64,000 bases of DNA from UBA2031 sp037189985 (GTDB lineage Bacteria > Pseudomonadota > Gammaproteobacteria > Pseudomonadales > Moraxellaceae), in the NCBI GenBank assembly GCA_037189985.1, contig JBBCJX010000018.1, positions 62,001 to 126,000 on the forward strand, in the 5' to 3' direction. Under the pieces are notes generated by a model. It saw only the letters and a list, made by a program, of their open reading frames with translations. It was not told where the DNA came from and did no database searches. A program made the translations under genes and the position numbers. Position 1 is the first letter of the stretch. Each line of letters starts with the position of its first letter. Shown here in pieces: positions 59,840-64,000 of this stretch.

Positions 59840-60030
59840 CCCTGATTGATTTGTCGTCCCCGCGACAAGCACAGCGCAGAACAGCCGTCAGGCTGGCCCC
59901 AAAGGGGCGAGCGAAGCGAGTAACGCGGGGCCCCAGTGACTTTTTTATCCCTGACCTGAAAAAACAGGACTAAAGGCTCTGGGCTCCCGCCTTCGCGGGG
60001 GCGACAGTGGTTTAAAAGCCAGGTCAGGGA
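59840..60030. repeat. REP/MITE-like palindromic element between ppk and ppx
   Basis: The 267-base gap between the convergent ppk and ppx genes is built of nested inverted repeats. TGTCGTCCCCGCGA (59852-59865) matches the inverse of TCGCGGGGGCGACA (59993-60006) at 13 of 14 bases; TCCCTGACCTG (59948-59958) is the exact inverse of CAGGTCAGGGA (60020-60030); a REP-type hairpin GCTCCCGC-CTTC-GCGGGGGC sits at 59983-60002; and GCCCC-AAA-GGGGC lies at 59896-59908. No gene is supported here. The style matches dispersed intergenic repeats of Pseudomonadota. Confidence 0.75.
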
Positions 60031-60050
60031 GTTAAGTATGTAATTCCCTT

Positions 60051-61559
60051 TCAATTCAGCTGCAGTTGCAGCCCCAGTGCCGCAAATACCTCGGCTTCCC
60101 CGGCAAGGTCTTCGCGCGTCAGCGGATGCTTTTCCAGCCAGCCAGCCGGGAAGCCCAGGCCGAAAGACAATCCGTCCGTTTTCAGGCGTATGTCCGGGAG
60201 TGCTTCGCGGCTTCGGCTGTGGTGGAGAAGTACGGCAAGGCGCAGCAGTACGCAAAGCCGCAACAGCGTGAGCCCTCCGGTTTCCAGAATGCTGTTGTAT
60301 TGCTCTGCCTTGATCTTGCGTCTGTGTGACCCGACAAGCAGTGCAAGGCGTGCCTGAGTCTGCTGTGAAAAACCAGGCATGTCGGAATGCTTCAGCAGGT
60401 AGGCGCCATGCTTGTGGAAGCTGCTGTGAGAGATGGCGCTGCCGATCTCGTGCGTCAGAGCGGCCCAGCGCAACAGCTCGCCATCTTCTTCATTCAGTAC
60501 CAGTCTGGCGGCAGCCTGCCCGAAAAGATCGAGCGCCGTTGCAGTGACACGCTCGGCCTGCGCGATGTCGGCACCGTAGCGTGTAGTCATGACCTGTACG
60601 CTGTGATCACGCATATCCTGGTGCTGGAAGCGGCCGATCATGTCGTGGAGGACTCCTTCGCGCAGGGCGCCGTCAGAATATTCCATGCTGCTGATGTTCA
60701 GGGCCTCAAAGATGGCCAGCAGGATGGCCAGCCCCGCAGGCATGATGGACTTGCGATCCTCTTTCAGGCCCGGAACGTTGATGTCGCTGACATGGCCGTG
60801 ACGCAGCAACAGCCGTCGCAATTCCAGTAATCCCTTGTAGGAGAGGCCGCCGTCAGTGGCAGTCAGTCCCAGTTGCTGCTGGACCAGTTGTACGGCTTTG
60901 ATTGTCCCGCTTGCGCCGACAGCTTTGTGCCAGCCTAAGCCGTGATAAGCCGCCTCGATGCTGGCAATTTCCTGGCGTGCGGCTGTGACGGCACGCTCCA
61001 GCGCACGGGGAGTGATCACTCCTTCGGGAAAGAAGCGTGCGGTATAACTCACGCAGCCCATGTGCAGGGATTCCGTTGCCAGGGGCTCATGCCCCTGGCC
61101 GATGATGAACTCGGTGGAGCCACCACCGATATCCACCACCAGCCGTTGCTCGCTCCCGGCCAGAGTGTGGGAAACACCGAGATAGATAAGGCGTGCCTCT
61201 TCCCGTCCTGAAATGATCTCCAGTGGTTGCAGCAGCAGCTTTTCTGCCTTGGCTGCAAAGCTGTCGGCGTTGCGGGCCACACGCAGGGCATTGGTTCCCA
61301 CGATGCGCAGATGACGTGGAGAGACGCCTTCCAGGTGCTGCGCGAAGCGTGCCAGGCAGGCCAGTGCCTGGGCCTGTACTTCATCCGTCAGGCGTCGCTT
61401 TTCATCCAGTCCGGCGCCGAGCTGGACTTTCTCGGAAAGTGTGGTGACCAGCCGCAACTGGTCATGCTCGATACGCGCCACCGCCAAGTGGAAACTGTTG
61501 GAGCCCAGGTCAACGGCAGCGATCAGCTCGTTTTCCCGGAGGATCATGGGTCGGGCCAT
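60051..61559 (-). CDS. ppx: Exopolyphosphatase Ppx/GppA
   Basis: A 502-residue enzyme that removes terminal phosphates from polyphosphate (or pppGpp). The ASKHA fold shows DLGSNSFHLAV at residues 17-27 and DIGGGSTEFIIG in the second lobe, then an HD-like helical domain (WAALTHEIGSAISHSSFHKH). The start MARPMILREN has AAGGAG upstream; in-frame upstream codons are unsupported. It is divergent to trxA and convergent with ppk, as in Pseudomonas (PA5241-5242). Confidence 0.95.
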   Translation of the reverse strand: MARPMILRENELIAAVDLGSNSFHLAVARIEHDQLRLVTTLSEKVQLGAGLDEKRRLTDEVQAQALACLARFAQHLEGVSPRHLRIVGTNALRVARNADSFAAKAEKLLLQPLEIISGREEARLIYLGVSHTLAGSEQRLVVDIGGGSTEFIIGQGHEPLATESLHMGCVSYTARFFPEGVITPRALERAVTAARQEIASIEAAYHGLGWHKAVGASGTIKAVQLVQQQLGLTATDGGLSYKGLLELRRLLLRHGHVSDINVPGLKEDRKSIMPAGLAILLAIFEALNISSMEYSDGALREGVLHDMIGRFQHQDMRDHSVQVMTTRYGADIAQAERVTATALDLFGQAAARLVLNEEDGELLRWAALTHEIGSAISHSSFHKHGAYLLKHSDMPGFSQQTQARLALLVGSHRRKIKAEQYNSILETGGLTLLRLCVLLRLAVLLHHSRSREALPDIRLKTDGLSFGLGFPAGWLEKHPLTREDLAGEAEVFAALGLQLQLN

Positions 61560-61728
61560 CAGCCCTGCTCCTTTGATGTGGTGACTTGCATAGTGAAAAA
61601 AGAGCCCCATAGTAAACCGGTATGATGACAGTCTGACGCCATGCGTCCCCAAAGTCGCAGGCAACTGCTATCATCCGGACCCTCGCCCCGACTCATCCCC
61701 CTCTCAGCCCATAACCCAGGAGATTCCG

Positions 61729-62058
61729 ATGGCCAGCGAATTGATCGTGAATGCCACTGATGCCAGCTTCGAGACCGATGTACTCCAGTCCGACTCGCCC
61801 GTGCTGGTGGACTACTGGGCGCCGTGGTGCGGTCCCTGCAAGATGGTAGCCCCCATCCTGGACGAGATCGCCGGCGAATATGAGGGCAAGCTGCGGATCG
61901 TGAAGGTCAATGTGGACGATAATCCGGGAACGGCTCAGAAGTACGGCGTACGTGGCATCCCGACACTGAGCCTCTTCAAGGGCGGCAGCCTTGAGGCCAC
62001 CAAGGTGGGTGCCCTCTCCAAGTCGCAGTTGACGGCTTTTCTGGATTCCAATATATAA
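61729..62058 (+). CDS. trxA: Thioredoxin 1
   Basis: A 109-residue thioredoxin with active site WCGPC (Cys34, Cys37) in DYWAPWCGPCKM and cis-Pro in GVRGIPTLSLFKGG. AGGAG precedes the start. It reduces disulfides of cytoplasmic enzymes and is followed by rho, the usual trxA-rho pairing. Confidence 0.97.
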   Translation: MASELIVNATDASFETDVLQSDSPVLVDYWAPWCGPCKMVAPILDEIAGEYEGKLRIVKVNVDDNPGTAQKYGVRGIPTLSLFKGGSLEATKVGALSKSQLTAFLDSNI

Positions 62059-62064
62059 TCCCCT

Positions 62065-62104
62065 GCGTGGGCTGGCTGCTTCTGTCTGAAGAGTCTGCCC
62101 ACGC
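62065..62104 (+). terminator. Inverted repeat in trxA-rho leader
   Basis: GCGTGGGC (62065-62072) and GCCCACGC (62097-62104) are perfect complements with a 24-base loop, six bases after the trxA stop. It may attenuate read-through into rho or shape the long (about 170-base) rho leader, where Rho autoregulation is known in E. coli. Confidence 0.55.
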
Positions 62105-62273
62105 GATTCAACGCACGCCGTCCGGCCTCTCCGGCACGCAGTCCAGAACCCCCGCTTCACTGATTTCCCGACTGCTCCGGAAACTCCAGCGCTGACTGAA
62201 CAATAGAACCCCAAGGCCTTCCTGGCCCGCGGCCTTGTTGCGTTGCCCTCCCCCTCATTCCTGATCTCACTTT

Positions 62274-63533
62274 ATGAATCTGACTGAACTCAAGAAAAAA
62301 CCCATTGCCGAACTCATCAAGATCGCTGAAGACATGGGCCTGGAAAACATGGCCCGCAACCGTAAGCAGGATGTCATTTTCGCGATCCTCAAGACCCACG
62401 CCCGCAACGGCGAGGAAATCTTTGGCGATGGGGTTCTCGAAATACTGTCCGACGGTTTTGGTTTCCTCCGCTCTTCCGAAGGCTCCTTCCTGGCCGGCCC
62501 GGATGACATCTACGTCAGTCCCTCGCAGATTCGCCGCTTCAACCTGCGCACGGGCGACACCATTGCCGGCACCATCCGGCCGCCGAAAGAAGGCGAGCGT
62601 TATTTCGCGCTGCTCAAGGTCAACCACATCAACTTTGACGCTCCCGAAAACGCCAAGAGCAAGATCCTGTTTGAAAACCTGACGCCGCTTTTTCCCACCA
62701 AGCGTCTGGTGATGGAGCTGGGCAATGGTTCCACGGAAGACCTGTCTGCCCGCGTGATTGATCTCATCGCGCCCATCGGCAAGGGCCAGCGCTCGCTGGT
62801 GGTGGCGCCGCCCAAAGCCGGCAAGACCATGTTGCTGCAGAACATTGCGCATTCCATCACACGCAATAATCCCGAAGTTTTCCTGATCGTGCTGCTCATC
62901 GACGAGCGTCCGGAAGAAGTGACGGAAATGCAGCGCACTGTGCGCGGCGAAGTGGTGGCTTCCACCTTCGACGAGCCACCCGCGCGCCATGTGCAGGTCG
63001 CCGAAATGGTGATCGAAAAGGCCAAGCGCCTGGTCGAGCACAAGAAGGACGTGGTCATCCTGCTGGACTCCATCACCCGTCTTGCCCGTGCCTACAACAC
63101 CGTGATTCCCAGCTCCGGCAAGGTGCTGACCGGCGGTGTGGATGCCCATGCGCTGGAGCGTCCGAAACGTTTCTTCGGTGCGGCCCGTAATATCGAGGAG
63201 GGTGGTTCGCTGACCATCATTGCCACGGCCCTGATCGAAACCGGCTCCAAGATGGACGAAGTCATTTTCGAAGAGTTCAAAGGCACGGGTAACCAGGAAA
63301 TCAATCTGGATCGCAAGATTGCCGAGAAGCGTGTATTCCCGGCCTTCAACATCAAGAAGTCCGGCACGCGTCGTGAAGAGCGCCTGATGAGCGATGACGA
63401 CCTCAAGAAGGTCTGGATCCTGCGCAAGCTGCTGCATTCCATGGACGAAATCGCAGCTACAGAGTTCCTGCTCGACAAGATGAAGGAGTCCAAGACCAAT
63501 GACGAATTCTTCGAGGCGATGAAGCGGAAATAA
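62274..63533 (+). CDS. rho: Transcription termination factor Rho
   Basis: A 419-residue hexameric RNA helicase that ends transcription. N-terminal cold-shock-like RNA-binding domain (GDGVLEILSDGFGFLRSSEG), Walker A at about 178-185 (APPKAGKT), Walker B in VVILLDSITRLARAYN, and the R loop in VDAHALERPKRFFGAARNIE. The length equals E. coli Rho (419). The leader (62059-62273) has no clear ribosome-binding site. Confidence 0.97.
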   Translation: MNLTELKKKPIAELIKIAEDMGLENMARNRKQDVIFAILKTHARNGEEIFGDGVLEILSDGFGFLRSSEGSFLAGPDDIYVSPSQIRRFNLRTGDTIAGTIRPPKEGERYFALLKVNHINFDAPENAKSKILFENLTPLFPTKRLVMELGNGSTEDLSARVIDLIAPIGKGQRSLVVAPPKAGKTMLLQNIAHSITRNNPEVFLIVLLIDERPEEVTEMQRTVRGEVVASTFDEPPARHVQVAEMVIEKAKRLVEHKKDVVILLDSITRLARAYNTVIPSSGKVLTGGVDAHALERPKRFFGAARNIEEGGSLTIIATALIETGSKMDEVIFEEFKGTGNQEINLDRKIAEKRVFPAFNIKKSGTRREERLMSDDDLKKVWILRKLLHSMDEIAATEFLLDKMKESKTNDEFFEAMKRK

Positions 63534-63546
63534 AGCGCTACCCATG

Positions 63547-63575
63547 AAAAAGCCCGCTGATGCGGGCTTTTTTGT
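63547..63575. terminator. Bidirectional terminator after rho
   Basis: AAAAAGCCCGC-TGAT-GCGGGCTTTTTTTG, a perfect 11-bp stem with A and T tracts, between rho and the convergent alkane monooxygenase gene. The arm sequence is nearly the same as the metY/typA terminator at 33519-33552. Confidence 0.93.
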
Positions 63576-63600
63576 TTTCAGGGCAGGACTCTGCCGGACA

Positions 63601-64000
63601 TCAGGGCGTTACTACTGGCACGAAATCCACTTTTTCGCGCACGGCGCAATCCGGGCAGGCCCAGTCGTCCGGAATCCGGCTCCAGCGGGTCCCGGCGGGC
63701 CAGCCTTCGTGCGGACAACCGGTTTTCTCATCGTAGACATAACCGCAGTCCGGGCACTGGTAGCACTGCAGGGAGACATGGCTGCCCGTTGCGGTGAGCA
63801 GGGTGGCCTGAGGTGTTCCCTCTGCACTCCGTGCTTCGCGGCGGGCTTCTTCCTTCAGCAGCTTTTCACGCTTTGAGGGCAGAATGTTGGCCCGGCTGAG
63901 GTCGCCCTTGTAGTGCGCGGCCACCAGCGGATCCATCTGGCGGAACCACAGCCAAGGGATGTAGGCCGGGATGAGCATGGAGGCGTAGCCCGAGGGCAAT
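63601..64000 (-). CDS. alkB: Alkane 1-monooxygenase with C-terminal rubredoxin domain (partial, runs off right edge)
   Basis: The last 132 codons of a gene whose start lies beyond the window. The first visible part, LPSGYASMLIPAYIPWLWFR then QMDPLVAAHYKGDLSRANIL, matches the C-terminus of AlkB-type membrane non-haem diiron alkane hydroxylases. After a helical linker (PSKREKLLKEEARREARS) follows a complete rubredoxin domain: CPDCGYVYDEKTGCPHEG, then DDWACPDCAVREKVDF with two CxxC pairs for one iron. Rubredoxin passes electrons to AlkB, so the fusion joins the hydroxylase with its electron donor. Such fusions are known mainly from actinobacteria (for example AlkW1 of Dietzia), less so in Pseudomonadota. 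Confidence 0.88.
   Translation of the reverse strand, partial: LPSGYASMLIPAYIPWLWFRQMDPLVAAHYKGDLSRANILPSKREKLLKEEARREARSAEGTPQATLLTATGSHVSLQCYQCPDCGYVYDEKTGCPHEGWPAGTRWSRIPDDWACPDCAVREKVDFVPVVTP

Noticed and set aside
59821..60050. A short plus-strand coding frame running across the ppk-ppx gap
   Set aside because: It runs through the palindromic repeat element, has no ribosome-binding site and no similarity to any protein.
62157..63545. A 462-codon minus-strand frame opposite rho
   Set aside because: Antisense artefact; composition is that of a complemented rho gene.
1..64000. tRNA, rRNA, prophage, IS element or defence island
   Set aside because: No cloverleaf, rRNA, transposase, integrase, restriction or toxin-antitoxin signature was recognised in any gap or frame; the window is core-genome-like.

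Overview
This is a gene-dense, GC-rich (roughly 60% G+C by eye) stretch of a gammaproteobacterial chromosome, most likely from the Pseudomonadales. The main argument is synteny recalled from Pseudomonas aeruginosa. Here asmA-mutY-yggX, envZ/ompR-(chrA)-tex-...-thioesterase-gshA, dsbB-algQ/rsd-FKBP-algP-ABC-F, and hemB-ppk/ppx-trxA-rho follow the same local order as PA5146-48, PA5199-5203, PA5256-5252 and PA5243-5239. HemB has the Asp-type rather than the Cys-type (zinc) metal loop, as in Pseudomonas. A high-GC Moraxellaceae relative (Perlucidibaca-like) would also fit; this is inference. No tRNA, rRNA, prophage, insertion sequence or CRISPR array was recognised.

Layout. 1-9.4 kb holds two back-to-back efflux loci on the minus strand: a TetR regulator with an RND pump (lipoprotein adaptor + transporter), then TolC + MacA-like adaptor + split ABC ATPase/permease; only one outer-membrane factor is present. 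9.6-15.5 kb holds acyl-CoA dehydrogenase, a small unknown protein, an MltF-like lytic transglycosylase, an SDR, a methyltransferase and an SseB-domain protein. 15.7-20.6 kb is an opgG-opgH-opgC osmoregulated periplasmic glucan operon. 20.6-25.5 kb (minus) is a DUF924 protein, a Kef-type K+/H+ antiporter and an M48 membrane peptidase. 25.6-28.0 kb is a ferrous-iron operon, feoA-feoB plus a small Cys-rich membrane protein, with Fur-box-like sites. 28.2-32.1 kb is asmA-mutY-yggX; 32.2-41 kb contains metY, typA, a membrane protein, an OmpA-like porin, hslO and envZ/ompR.

41-50 kb contains chrA, tex, an OmpA/thrombospondin-type-3 (TSP3) cassette that interrupts the tex-thioesterase-gshA neighbourhood, and gshA. 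50-55 kb is dsbB, rsd/algQ, a periplasmic FKBP, an AlgP-like histone-H1-like protein and an ABC-F ATPase. 55-63.5 kb contains a YkgJ protein, a thioesterase, elbB, hemB, ppk1, ppx, trxA and rho. The right edge cuts an alkane monooxygenase with a C-terminal rubredoxin domain (AlkB-Rd fusion).

Functional themes are envelope maintenance and efflux (MacAB/RND/TolC, OPG, MltF, OmpA, EnvZ/OmpR, DsbB, FKBP), iron and redox handling (Feo, YggX, GshA, TrxA, HemB), polyphosphate turnover (Ppk/Ppx) and alkane/acyl-CoA oxidation (AlkB-Rd, acyl-CoA dehydrogenase). Most convergent gene pairs are separated by near-perfect bidirectional hairpin terminators. The best candidates for something undescribed are the OmpA-TSP3 cassette with its unassigned C-terminal domain, the third feo gene, the M48 protein with an L7/L12-like N-terminus, the long charged insertion in the MacA adaptor, and the repeat element between ppk and ppx.
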